The notes beneath the pieces were generated by a model that searched no databases, was not told where the DNA came from, and was given only the letters and a program-made list of their open reading frames with translations. Positions 28,645-35,772 of a DNA stretch of 39,304 nt are shown here, piece by piece (position 1 is the first letter of the stretch; the number at the start of each line of letters is the position of its first letter). The position numbers and the translations under genes are program-made. This DNA is from a virus, in the IMG/VR virus record IMGVR_UViG_3300036795_000114, positions 1 through 39,304 of that record. One strand, given 5' to 3'.

Positions 28645-29459
28645 CCACAGCATTGATCATCCCGTTCGGGGCCGACGCCTCGGAGAACGGCCGGGCGCGC
28701 ATGGCGATCTGGGGGCGCGTCTTCCAGCTCTGGACGGACGACATGCACTCGGACGGCGGCTTTCACTACGTCTACGACGGAAACACGGTGGTGAGCGCGG
28801 ACCCGCGCACGCTCATCGTGGCCAGCGACCCGTGGTTCGGCCAGCCCACCCCCGAGCAACCGCCGGGAGCCCGCGCCGGCGATTACTACCGCATGCACCC
28901 CTTCAGCGTGGCCCGCGCGATCAACCGGGCCGTGCGCCTGGCTCCGCCCGAGGTGGACAGCTTCGTGTGCGTCGGCGCCGACGCCCTGCCGGACTGGCGC
29001 GTGGTGGACTGGGCGGCCGAGCAGCTGGAGACCCGGCCGTGGACGCTGCTGTTCAGCAAGGGCGGCACGATCCCGGCGGACGCGACGACGTGGCACGAGG
29101 CTGACGTACACGAGCACCAGACCCCCACCGTCGGCCCCATCGCCTTCACCCGTGAGGCGTTCATGGCCGTGCGCGGCTTCGATGAGCGGTTCGAGGGCTG
29201 GGCCTACGAAGACGTCGACTTCTGGAGCCGGCTGAGGACGCACCCCGCGACGCGCCAGGTCATCGAGGCGCGCACGTCGCCGTACCCGCTGCTCCAGTTC
29301 GAGCACCCGGTGGACCACCACGACGGCACCGAGGCGAACCCGAACATCCGGCTGTGGCGGGCGAAGTGCAGCGCCATGCCGCTGCCCGACGGCTCGCGGG
29401 ACAACGACCACCCGGCCACCCAGCTGTTCAGCCTGGACTACACGGGGCAGGCGTCGTGA
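28641..29459 (+). CDS. GT-A type glycosyltransferase, galactosyltransferase-like (272 aa)
   Basis: Residues 165-198 carry the acceptor/metal signature of GT2/GT7C-type enzymes (GPIAFTREAFMAVRGFDE and RFEGWAYEDVDFWSRL). VCVGADALPDW (109-119) is the DxD-like nucleotide-sugar region. A typical Glyco_transf_7C pattern (GFDE-x-GW-x-EDxD) is visible. It should transfer a sugar from a nucleotide donor to a phage protein, DNA base or host glycan; the substrate cannot be told. GTG 28641 is chosen from GTGA coupling and GAAGGA upstream. Unlike the capsid-operon transferase, this one is in the early arc. Confidence 0.83.
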   Translation: MTTALIIPFGADASENGRARMAIWGRVFQLWTDDMHSDGGFHYVYDGNTVVSADPRTLIVASDPWFGQPTPEQPPGARAGDYYRMHPFSVARAINRAVRLAPPEVDSFVCVGADALPDWRVVDWAAEQLETRPWTLLFSKGGTIPADATTWHEADVHEHQTPTVGPIAFTREAFMAVRGFDERFEGWAYEDVDFWSRLRTHPATRQVIEARTSPYPLLQFEHPVDHHDGTEANPNIRLWRAKCSAMPLPDGSRDNDHPATQLFSLDYTGQAS

Positions 29460-29662
29460 CGCCCCGGCTGGACCGCGCCCGGCCCGTGGAGACCGGTGAG
29501 CAGATGGTCCTGCGTTACCACGTCGAACTGCAGCGCGAATGCGAGCGGGGCACGTGCGGCCACGCCGGCGCGCCGGGCGTCGTCTGGTCGCAGGTCATGG
29601 GGGCGCGACGGCCCGGCGGCCGAGGCGACACCTTCCACCAGATGCTCCGGGGCCTGCGGTGA
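29456..29662 (+). CDS. Small unknown basic protein (68 aa)
   Basis: GTG 29456 overlaps the glycosyltransferase stop; the stop overlaps the next start. Arg-rich, with ECERGTCGHAGAPG giving two Cys and one His in a short span. No family was recognised. Confidence 0.65.
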   Translation: MTPRLDRARPVETGEQMVLRYHVELQRECERGTCGHAGAPGVVWSQVMGARRPGGRGDTFHQMLRGLR

Positions 29663-29850
29663 GCGCCGCACACAGACAGCGGACGTGCGCCGCGTGCGGC
29701 GGCGAGCTGGCCGAGGATGATCCCGTGAGCGTGGAACCGCTGATCGACCCCTCGGTTCGGTACGTCGCCGTCCACTGGGATCACTCCACGTTCGTCCATC
29801 CGGGTGGTGCGGAAATAGGCACACTTGACACACCTGGCACCGCCGCGTAG
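29659..29850 (+). CDS. Small CxxC protein carrying promoter P5 in its 3' end (63 aa)
   Basis: GTG 29659 overlaps the previous stop. TCAACGGELAEDD gives a CxxC knuckle, followed by a beta-rich region (VRYVAVHWDHSTFVH). The last 18 residues are encoded by the promoter repeat, and its TAG stop is the first half of the P5 -10 hexamer. The C-terminus may have been rewritten when the repeat was copied here. Confidence 0.65.
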   Translation: MSAAHRQRTCAACGGELAEDDPVSVEPLIDPSVRYVAVHWDHSTFVHPGGAEIGTLDTPGTAA

Positions 29851-29853
29851 TCT
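29796..29853 (+). promoter_or_regulatory. Promoter P5 with 45-bp repeat
   Basis: TTGACA (29825-29830), 17-bp spacer CACCTGGCACCGCCGCG, TAGTCT (29848-29853). Bases 29796-29840 repeat those at 26715-26759. It lies 36 bases before ATG 29890, which has GGAGG upstream. Confidence 0.78.
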
Positions 29854-29889
29854 TGCCTTATCAGCAAGAACGAAGCCACGGAGGCCAGG

Positions 29890-30060
29890 ATGACCAGCAA
29901 CCGCCACCCGCTCACCAAGCAGGACACCCCCGAACTCCGCCAGACCATCGCGGGGTACGAGCAGAAGATCGCCTACTGCGAGTCGATCGGCCTGGACCAG
30001 TCGGACCGCCGGGTGGTGCTCACGGACCTGCTCACCGAGCTGGCCGAACGCGAAGCCTAA
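29890..30060 (+). CDS. Small helical protein (56 aa)
   Basis: First gene behind P5. ATG 29890 follows CACGGAGGCCAGG. The product is helical (TPELRQTIAGYEQKIAYCES, then VVLTDLLTELAEREA), looking like a helical hairpin with leucine-rich faces. It is followed by a hairpin at 30068-30091. No family was recognised. Confidence 0.65.
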   Translation: MTSNRHPLTKQDTPELRQTIAGYEQKIAYCESIGLDQSDRRVVLTDLLTELAEREA

Positions 30061-30067
30061 GCCCCTC

Positions 30068-30091
30068 GGGGGCGGCCACCCAGCCGCCCCC
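30068..30091 (+). terminator. Hairpin after the first P5 gene
   Basis: GGGGGCGG (30068-30075) pairs with CCGCCCCC (30084-30091) around an 8-base loop. It could partially terminate transcription, so the 56-aa gene would be expressed more than those behind it. No U-tract. Confidence 0.5.
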
Positions 30092-30113
30092 GCGGCTCGC
30101 GGGAAGGAGCGCC

Positions 30114-30257
30114 GTGAACGAGCTGGAGCCCACGCGCAGCGGTTTCGAGAGCCTCGCCGAGGCCGTGCGATCGCTTGCTGAGATCTTCACCCAGACGCCG
30201 CCCGTGCAGGCCACGGCCGAGCGGGTGGACGAAACACCGTTACAAATCGAGTCCTGA
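30114..30257 (+). CDS. Small acidic helical peptide (47 aa)
   Basis: GTG 30114 follows GGGAAGGAGC, a strong site. The product (VNELEPTRSGFESLAEAVRS, LAEIFTQTPPVQ) is acidic and probably one long helix. Its last codons contain the first copy of the GAAACACCGTTA repeat. Function is unknown. Confidence 0.62.
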   Translation: MNELEPTRSGFESLAEAVRSLAEIFTQTPPVQATAERVDETPLQIES

Positions 30258-30274
30258 AACACCGTTATAAAACG
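30231..30274 (+). repeat. Two GAAACACCGTTAYAAAWCG direct repeats
   Basis: GAAACACCGTTACAAATCG (30231-30249) and GAAACACCGTTATAAAACG (30256-30274) differ at two of 19 positions and are spaced 25 bases apart. They stand just upstream of the helical-paralogue genes and are AT-richer than their surroundings, so they may be a regulator-binding site. Confidence 0.7.
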
Positions 30275-30291
30275 CGAAAGGATCATGACCA

Positions 30292-30633
30292 GTGTCGATC
30301 CAGGAAAACGCCGAGCGGTTGTTCGCCACAGCCGATGCGATTCCCGCCGGGCTCGCAGACCAGGCGCACGAAGCCTCTGCCGATTTGGAAGCCGCCGCAC
30401 AGGGCGCGTACGGCGGAATGGGCGAGATCGCCGGACAGATCATGGAGACCCTCGGCGAGTCCCACGGCGCCACGCCCGAACTGACCGGCCGCGCGCAGCA
30501 GTTGAACGCGGACGCCGAGAGCATCGCCACCCGCGCCACTCAGCTGGAGAGCGACGCCACCACGCTCAGCCTCGGCATGAAGCAGCTGGCCGAGCAGATT
30601 CGCACGGTGGCCCGCTCGTTCATGGGCCAGTGA
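30292..30633 (+). CDS. Helical protein A of a tandem small-protein cluster (113 aa)
   Basis: GTG 30292 follows AAAGGATCATGACCA; an ATG at 30285 is in another frame. The protein is almost entirely alanine-rich amphipathic helix (QENAERLFATADAIPAGLAD, then AQQLNADAESIATRATQLES) with a Gly-rich turn (GAYGGMGEIAG), suggesting a long helical hairpin. It heads four coupled genes of similar size. No WXG motif is visible. The role is unknown. Confidence 0.72.
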   Translation: MSIQENAERLFATADAIPAGLADQAHEASADLEAAAQGAYGGMGEIAGQIMETLGESHGATPELTGRAQQLNADAESIATRATQLESDATTLSLGMKQLAEQIRTVARSFMGQ

Positions 30634-30926
30634 GCGCCCGCTGGCGAGACGCGCCGGTGAGCGTCACGGCGCACGCCGCGCGCGTCAACGCGCTCGCCGC
30701 CGAGCTGCTCGACGAGGGCCACGCCGCGGTGAACGCGGTGAGCCTGGTGATGGAGGCCAAGCGCGACGCGCTCAAGGACGCGCTCGGCAACTCCCCGGCC
30801 GCCACGGACTTCGCCCGCGGCGTGGCCGAGGCCGGGTCGGTGGTGACCGAGCTGGAGCAGCGGATCAACGGCCTAGCCGAGGTGCTGGCCGAGACGGCGG
30901 CGCACCTGCTCCGGGGCGGTGCCTGA
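30630..30926 (+). CDS. Helical protein B, paralogue of C (98 aa)
   Basis: GTG 30630 overlaps the previous stop. Residues 10-98 align with the next protein: VTAHAARVNALAAELLDEGH, LGNSPAATDFARGV, INGLAEVLAETAAHLLRGG. The LG-x-x-P-x-x-T-x-F turn separates two helices, giving a four-segment helical hairpin. An in-frame GTG at 30657 is an alternative start that would give the same length as protein C. Confidence 0.72.
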   Translation: MSARWRDAPVSVTAHAARVNALAAELLDEGHAAVNAVSLVMEAKRDALKDALGNSPAATDFARGVAEAGSVVTELEQRINGLAEVLAETAAHLLRGGA

Positions 30927-31195
30927 TGTCGGTCACCGGCGACGCCGCCGAGCTGAAGCACATCGCGGCCACCTTGTCTCAGGACGGCCACGCCGCTGCT
31001 CAGGGGGTCGTCCGGGCGGTTGAAGCGCACCTGATGGTGGTGCGCGGAATCCTCGGCGACACGCCCATCAGCACCGAATTCGTCACCTGCGTCAATCAAA
31101 TCGGGCATTCGATGGGCAACATTGACGCCTTGATCAACATCATGGCGGAGATCTTGGAAGCCACGGCGGACCGACTGCTCAAAGGGGGTAACTGA
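30926..31195 (+). CDS. Helical protein C, paralogue of B (89 aa)
   Basis: ATG 30926 overlaps the previous stop (TGATG). The motif order VTGDAAELKHIAATLSQDGH, ILGDTPISTEFVTCV and INIMAEILEATADRLLKGG mirrors protein B, so the pair arose by duplication. Its third codon positions appear less GC-rich than its neighbours'. No membrane segment is convincing, though the C-terminal helix is quite hydrophobic. Confidence 0.74.
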   Translation: MSVTGDAAELKHIAATLSQDGHAAAQGVVRAVEAHLMVVRGILGDTPISTEFVTCVNQIGHSMGNIDALINIMAEILEATADRLLKGGN

Positions 31196-31458
31196 TGTCG
31201 ATCTCCGAGGACGTCGCCGAACTGCGCTCGGCCGCAGTCAGGGGCGCTGAGGTGCTGGAGAAGGTCTCCGGCACGGACTTGATCTTTGACGAGATCTTGG
31301 CGATGGTGCAGCGGGCCAGCGGGATTACCCCGGACGCGATGGAAGTCGGGTCGATGATCGATGGATTGCACGACGCCATGGATCAGGTTCAGCAGCGGAC
31401 GCTGGTACTCACCACGCAGATCAAGGCCATGGCCGACCGCGCTGCAGGGTTGACCTGA
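31195..31458 (+). CDS. Helical protein D (87 aa)
   Basis: ATG 31195 overlaps the previous stop (TGATG). Same size and all-helical character as B and C (SEDVAELRSAAVRGAEVLEK, then VLTTQIKAMADRAAGLT), with a middle ASGITPDAMEVGSMID turn in place of LGxxP. It may be a divergent member of the same family. It is the last plus-strand gene before the convergent terminator. Confidence 0.72.
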   Translation: MSISEDVAELRSAAVRGAEVLEKVSGTDLIFDEILAMVQRASGITPDAMEVGSMIDGLHDAMDQVQQRTLVLTTQIKAMADRAAGLT

Positions 31459-31465
31459 CCGAACG

Positions 31466-31506
31466 AGAGAGCCCACACCGCGTCGGGGTTGCGGTGTGGG
31501 CTCTCT
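31466..31506. terminator. Bidirectional convergent terminator
   Basis: AGAGAGCCCACACCGC (31466-31481) and GCGGTGTGGGCTCTCT (31491-31506) form a perfect 16-bp stem with a 9-base loop. It lies between the ends of the plus-strand early arc (31458) and the minus-strand lysis genes (31545), so it can stop transcription from both sides. Confidence 0.9.
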
Positions 31507-31544
31507 GCTGCCCGGGGGACCCCGGCCAAGAAGTCCAGGGCAGA

Positions 31545-31787
31545 TCAGGGGGCGGGCGCGTTCTTCGGGGCGAGAGCGGCCCCCAGCGTGCCCAGGACGA
31601 GCGGAAGCAGCGCGACGAGCCACGGGGGCGAGGACACGCCCGCGCCCTCCAGCACGGCGAACACAGCCCCGGGAGTGAGGGTTCCGACGAGAGCGCCCAG
31701 CGCCTTGGCGTACCGGGTGTACCACGGCGCGGCAGCGGGGGCGGCGTGTGCGGGCTCGGCGGCCGGCACCGGCTCGGGCGCGGTCAC
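31545..31787 (-). CDS. Putative holin (80 aa)
   Basis: GTG 31787 overlaps the endolysin stop (GTGA). A Pro/Ala-rich N-terminus (EPVPAAEPAHAAPAAAPW) precedes two hydrophobic stretches (ALGALVGTLTPGAVFAVLEG and PWLVALLPLVLGTLGAAL), the two-helix layout of many actinobacteriophage holins. It is the last gene of the minus arc, next to the endolysin. It would form the membrane lesion that times lysis. Confidence 0.75.
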   Translation of the reverse strand: MTAPEPVPAAEPAHAAPAAAPWYTRYAKALGALVGTLTPGAVFAVLEGAGVSSPPWLVALLPLVLGTLGAALAPKNAPAP

Positions 31788-32752
31788 CGGAAACCGATCG
31801 TCGCGCGGGTGTCCGGCTTGTCGGCCGAGGCGGGGGCGAGCGAGTAGGTCAGTTCGACCGTGACGGCGTCGCCCTTGGCGCGCGCGGCGGCCAGTGCGAT
31901 CTGCCACGGCCGGCCGCCGTCGATCCGCTTGGGCGCGGCGGCGTAGTCCTCCACGTACAGGGTGTCGGTGCCCGTGGCGGGGGACGGGCCGTACACGGCC
32001 AGCTTGGTCACGAACATGGACACCCACCCGAGCGACACCACCACCTCGGCGGCGGACTTCGGGACGGGGAGGGTGACGGAACGCGTGCGCGCGCCGTCGG
32101 TGGGCAACAGCTCTCGGTCGGGCATGTCATCTTCCTTCTGGTCGACGGCCGGCACCGTGCCGCCCGTGGTGTTGAGCGGGATGGGGCCCACGTTCAGGTC
32201 CACCGTGTTGCCGATGCCCGGCACGCGCCCCGCACTGGAGTGCTGCCACACGTCGTACGCGCCGCCCGGCACCAGCCCGCCGTAGCGCGCCGCCCACACG
32301 ACGACGTCCGGCACCGCGGCCTTGACCGCCGGCAGGATGGCCGTGTTCACGCCGTAGAGCATCGAGTTGTTGGCGTATAGGCACGGACGGTAACCGCGCG
32401 CCTTCACCTGCGTGAGGAACGCAATGCTGAAGTCGATCGCTTCCTGCGTGCCCCACGTGTGGATCGCCGCGTTGCTCTCGATGTCCAGCGCGGGCGCGAG
32501 GTCCGAGAGCCCCTGCATGAACGCCTGGTCGCACAGCAAGTTCGCCTGCGACACGGGCGTGCCGGGCTGGGCGTACAGGTACGCGCCCATCTTCACGCCG
32601 GCGCGGCGCCCCTTGACGCCCCACCCGCCGGTGTCCTTCGGGTCCAGCCCGTCGGCCGCCTTCACGTAAGCGAACTCGATACCGGCGCCGCGGACGGCCG
32701 CCCAGTCCGTCACCGTCTGGTACTTCGTGTACAGATCAACACCGTTGGCCAC
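31784..32752 (-). CDS. Endolysin, GH25-type muramidase (322 aa)
   Basis: The N-terminal ~205 residues fit glycoside hydrolase 25: NGVDLYTKYQ with Asp6, FAYVKAADG, GAYLYAQPG, the catalytic DIE at 90-92 (LAPALDIESN) and VVVWAARYGG with YDVWQHSSAG. After a short linker, residues ~215-322 form a beta-rich domain (RTRSVTLPVPKSAAEVVVSL) that probably binds the wall; it is not a familiar LysM or PGRP. The enzyme cuts peptidoglycan glycan chains after holin action. GTG 32752 follows CAGGAGGTAGACCA. No mycolyl esterase (LysB) is seen next to it. Confidence 0.88.
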   Translation of the reverse strand: MANGVDLYTKYQTVTDWAAVRGAGIEFAYVKAADGLDPKDTGGWGVKGRRAGVKMGAYLYAQPGTPVSQANLLCDQAFMQGLSDLAPALDIESNAAIHTWGTQEAIDFSIAFLTQVKARGYRPCLYANNSMLYGVNTAILPAVKAAVPDVVVWAARYGGLVPGGAYDVWQHSSAGRVPGIGNTVDLNVGPIPLNTTGGTVPAVDQKEDDMPDRELLPTDGARTRSVTLPVPKSAAEVVVSLGWVSMFVTKLAVYGPSPATGTDTLYVEDYAAAPKRIDGGRPWQIALAAARAKGDAVTVELTYSLAPASADKPDTRATIGFR

Positions 32753-32769
32753 TGGTCTACCTCCTGGCC

Positions 32770-33132
32770 TCAGTGTCGCACGGCTCGGCGGCTGCTCTCG
32801 TTATCCGCGGGCTGGGCGCCGAACCTCAGGAACAGGGCGAACCGCCACACGATGACCGCGGTAATGAGGGTGAACAGCACCAGGCGGCCGATCGCCGAGG
32901 CCGAGCCGGAGTTGCCGGGCGCGGTGCCGGGAACGCCGTCCGCGATGGCCTTGGCCGTGATGTACAGGTAGAAGACGTAGAACAGCCACGCCACGCCGCT
33001 GAACGCGAAGAGGTGCTGCCCGAAGGTGTTGCGCCACCACCGGAACCGGACGGTGTACATAATCAGGAAGCCGCCACCGGCCACGGTCCCGATGATCAAT
33101 TCCAGCAGGTTGATCCAGCCGAGCGCGTTCAC
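32770..33132 (-). CDS. Three-helix membrane protein in the lysis cassette (120 aa)
   Basis: Hydrophobic segments near residues 6-27 (WINLLELIIGTVAGGGFLIM), 42-62 (FAFSGVAWLFYVFYLYITA) and 81-104 (AIGRLVLFTLITAVIVWRFA) suggest three passes. GTG 33132 overlaps the upstream stop (GTGA). Standing just upstream of the endolysin, it may be a second holin, an antiholin or a membrane accessory. Confidence 0.72.
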   Translation of the reverse strand: MNALGWINLLELIIGTVAGGGFLIMYTVRFRWWRNTFGQHLFAFSGVAWLFYVFYLYITAKAIADGVPGTAPGNSGSASAIGRLVLFTLITAVIVWRFALFLRFGAQPADNESSRRAVRH

Positions 33133-33344
33133 GCGTGTCTGCCTCTCTGTGTGGCCAGCACGCCGGCGGCGAACCGCTCGGCGAAGTGATTGTCTCGCAG
33201 GTGCTCGGCGTTGCGCTTGGCCAGCCGCTCGGTTTCGGGGCGCATGGCGGCGATCTCGTCACGCTGGCGCTTCGCCTCGGCGAGCTGTTCGTTGGCACGC
33301 TCCAGCCGATCAGGGCGCTGCGTGCGCTTCCACCACCGGATCAC
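33129..33344 (-). CDS. Small coiled-coil protein (71 aa)
   Basis: GTG 33344 overlaps the upstream stop. The sequence is strongly helical and charged (RLERANEQLAEAKRQRDEIA, then ERLAKRNAEHLRDNHFAERF). The 'LAx-xxRxNHFAE' ending is familiar from small actinobacteriophage proteins in lysis cassettes. A tryptophan pair near the N-terminus (IRWWKR) could associate with membrane. Function is unknown; a regulator of lysis is possible. Confidence 0.68.
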   Translation of the reverse strand: MIRWWKRTQRPDRLERANEQLAEAKRQRDEIAAMRPETERLAKRNAEHLRDNHFAERFAAGVLATQRGRHA

Positions 33345-33598
33345 GAGGGAGTCCCTTCCGCGGGTGCCAGCTGTGTGAACGTCCGGTCGACGATCACAGC
33401 CGTGCTCTGCAGGCGGGAGAGCTGGATCTTCAGGTCCACGTTCGCGTCTCTCAGCGTGTCGTTCGCCGCTTCCAGCCGCTCGATAGTCCTGTCCCTCTTG
33501 TCCGCTCTGCGCACAAATACTGGCACCATCACGGACAGGGTACCCATGAGTAGCGCAACAGCCACCCCGAGCAGTGCCACCCAATCAGTCGTGCTCAA
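33341..33598 (-). CDS. Membrane-anchored coiled-coil protein (85 aa)
   Basis: The frame opens at TTG 33598 with TAGGAG upstream. One N-terminal membrane helix (DWVALLGVAVALLMGTLSVM) is followed by a coiled coil (DRTIERLEAANDTLRDANVD). The layout resembles small lysis-cassette or spanin-like proteins, although the host is probably Gram-positive. It is the first gene of the lysis cassette after a 93-bp gap. Confidence 0.68.
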   Translation of the reverse strand: MSTTDWVALLGVAVALLMGTLSVMVPVFVRRADKRDRTIERLEAANDTLRDANVDLKIQLSRLQSTAVIVDRTFTQLAPAEGTPS

Positions 33599-33691
33599 TC
33601 CGGGCTCCTATCGATGTGGTCACCCCTCGCAGTTACCTACAGTGCAGAGTGTAACCGGTGTGCCGGAAACGTCGATCACCCGCCGAGCGCG

Positions 33692-34486
33692 TCAGTGCAG
33701 CGCCGGGTAGAAGTCGTACCAATTCTTGGGAATGCCCGAACACATGTACGGCATGGCCTGGATGGTAATGGCCGAACCGCCGGGGCTGAACGCGCGAATC
33801 AACGTCTGCACCCGGCTGGACATGTACTGTGCCGGGAGGGGCGCCATACGCTCGAAATCGAAAGCGGCGATGACAGATGCGCCAATGCTGAACGTCTGTA
33901 GCGAGGACTGCACGATCATATTACCGTTGAAATCCTGCACTTCCAGGAAACCGCTGGCAGTGGTGGCAGCACCGGTGTTCTTCACCCGGAAACGGGAAAT
34001 GACGTGACGGGCATAGTTGTACATGAAACCGATGTTCTTGCTCACTTCGGTGGCCGTGGCCTGCGTGGTGGATCCCGCCATGCCCAGCTCTTCGTACCCG
34101 CACATCGTGTAATTGAAGAATGGGTGCAGCAGTCCGTATCCGGCGTACGGGTCGGTTTCGATGATCTCGTTGCCCGACTGGTCCAGCACTTCCATGACCT
34201 CGTTCACCGCCACGCCGCTGGCCGCGGTAGGCCGAACCTGGAATACGGCGCCACCCTGCGAGTACGAAATGCGCGCCTTATTGCCGCCGTCCGACGGGTC
34301 ATTGCCGAGGAGCAGCGCTTCCGCTCCATTGGCGTACAGCCCGCGCAATCGGCCACCCTGCCCGATATTCGCGTTCGAGAGGTCTTTACGTGCCAGCTCC
34401 TCCACTATTCGGCGAAGCTCGCGTACCTCCTGCTCCAGCGCAGTTGTGGGCTGGGACACCTGGCCGGGGGCAATGGGGTTGGTCAT
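33692..34486 (-). CDS. Minor tail protein / candidate receptor-binding protein (264 aa)
   Basis: ATG 34486 overlaps the upstream stop (ATGA). An N-terminal coiled coil (LEQEVRELRRIVEELARKDL) likely trimerises the protein. The rest is beta-rich with glycines (NIGQGGRLRGLYANGAEALL, GYGLLHPFFNYTMCGYEELG). It has visibly lower GC than neighbours, as is common for exchanged host-range genes. As the last tail gene before lysis it is a good receptor-binding candidate. Confidence 0.72.
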   Translation of the reverse strand: MTNPIAPGQVSQPTTALEQEVRELRRIVEELARKDLSNANIGQGGRLRGLYANGAEALLLGNDPSDGGNKARISYSQGGAVFQVRPTAASGVAVNEVMEVLDQSGNEIIETDPYAGYGLLHPFFNYTMCGYEELGMAGSTTQATATEVSKNIGFMYNYARHVISRFRVKNTGAATTASGFLEVQDFNGNMIVQSSLQTFSIGASVIAAFDFERMAPLPAQYMSSRVQTLIRAFSPGGSAITIQAMPYMCSGIPKNWYDFYPALH

Positions 34487-35772
34487 CGCAGCGTCCTCCC
34501 GAGGAGCTGGAGCGTGAGAGCGGTCTCTTGAACGGTATCGCCGTTACCGCGCCCGATCACCCGCACCTGGTAGTCACCGTCTTGGAACCGAGGGTGACGG
34601 CGTACGTGCAGGATGCCCGTGTCGCCCGCGAACACGCCCGCCTGGTGCGGCGAGCGGGTGAGGTTGCCCCGGCCGTCGTCCCCCGCGGTGCGCACGACGG
34701 CGTTCAGGCTCGGCACCGGCAGGCCCCCCGCGGCTACGGCGGCCGTGGCCCACGCGTTCAGCGTGGTCACGTCCGTGGCCGAGGTGTGCGCGCCCCCGAC
34801 GTCCTCGATCAGGATCGCCTCGGGGTCGCCCGCGGGGACAGGGTTGTCCGCGAAGCCCACGATCAGGTCTCGGTTCATGCCGTTGCCGCGCTCGAAATCG
34901 CGCGTGGCCATGGCCGTGCCGTCGATCCCGTAGTCGACGTCGATGAGGGCGCGGCCGCTGTCCCACGCGTGCGGGAACGTGAGGGTGCCGAGGTTCGGCG
35001 TCCCGATGCGCATGCGCCACTGGATGAATCCGCGGGTGAGCGGGTCGACGAACTCAGGCTGAAACTGGATCTCCGGGCCCTGGTCCACGGCGGCCAGGTC
35101 GCTGAGGCGCTGGCCAGGCGACGCGAGGTCATAGCCGGGGTACTCGCGGATGGCCGTGCCGGCGACGTCGGCCGGGTAGACGATGGGGAGGTCGCCGCCG
35201 GCGGCCAGCTCGATGCCCTGCACGATCCGCGCGGCGATGGTGCCGAGAGACAGATCACGGTTGCCTGCGGGCACGGTTCCGCCTACCACGGGCGTGTAGC
35301 CGGTCGGCCCGAACACGGTGTCGGCGTCGGTGCCGGTGATCTTGCCGAGGCTCGCGCGGCCGGCGTTGAGCAGCAGCCGCTTGTCCGTCAGGAACTTCCA
35401 CAGCCCGCCACCCGACAGAGTTGTCGAACTGGCGCCGCGCTGGTACTGCTCGGTGATGAGCGGCCCGGCCTCCCAGATCTTGGTTCCGGACACGACGGCG
35501 TAGGAGACGCGCCACGGCACCGCGAGCCCGTCCAGGTCGGCCGGTGTGAGCCCGGCGGATACCGCCGAGCTGCGCAGCGCCAGCGTGGCCTGCCAGGTGC
35601 CGAGCTGATTGACGCCGTTGCCCCACCTCGGCACGCCCACGAACGGGACCGAGGTGATGACACGGCCTGTGCGCGTGGCGAACGCCATCACCTCGGTAGG
35701 CGCGTACGTTACCTGCGGCACCGTGGGAGCGCGCAGCGTGAAAGCGTGCGCGGAGAACTGGGGCGTCGTCAC
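34483..35772 (-). CDS. Minor tail protein (429 aa)
   Basis: GTG 35772 overlaps the preceding stop (GTGA). The sequence (VTTPQFSAHAFTLRAPTVPQ, TEVMAFATRTGRVITSVPFV, LWKFLTDKRLLLNAGRASLG) is beta-rich and like the baseplate/hub-associated proteins found after Dit in actinobacteriophages, with a C-terminal region ending FQDGDYQVRVIGRGNGDTVQ. A role in the distal tail hub is likely; no enzyme motif was seen. Confidence 0.72.
   Translation of the reverse strand: MTTPQFSAHAFTLRAPTVPQVTYAPTEVMAFATRTGRVITSVPFVGVPRWGNGVNQLGTWQATLALRSSAVSAGLTPADLDGLAVPWRVSYAVVSGTKIWEAGPLITEQYQRGASSTTLSGGGLWKFLTDKRLLLNAGRASLGKITGTDADTVFGPTGYTPVVGGTVPAGNRDLSLGTIAARIVQGIELAAGGDLPIVYPADVAGTAIREYPGYDLASPGQRLSDLAAVDQGPEIQFQPEFVDPLTRGFIQWRMRIGTPNLGTLTFPHAWDSGRALIDVDYGIDGTAMATRDFERGNGMNRDLIVGFADNPVPAGDPEAILIEDVGGAHTSATDVTTLNAWATAAVAAGGLPVPSLNAVVRTAGDDGRGNLTRSPHQAGVFAGDTGILHVRRHPRFQDGDYQVRVIGRGNGDTVQETALTLQLLGRTLR

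Noticed and set aside
33599-33691. A GTTAC/GTAAC inverted repeat in the gap before the lysis cassette
   Set aside because: A five-base stem with a 14-base loop is expected by chance.
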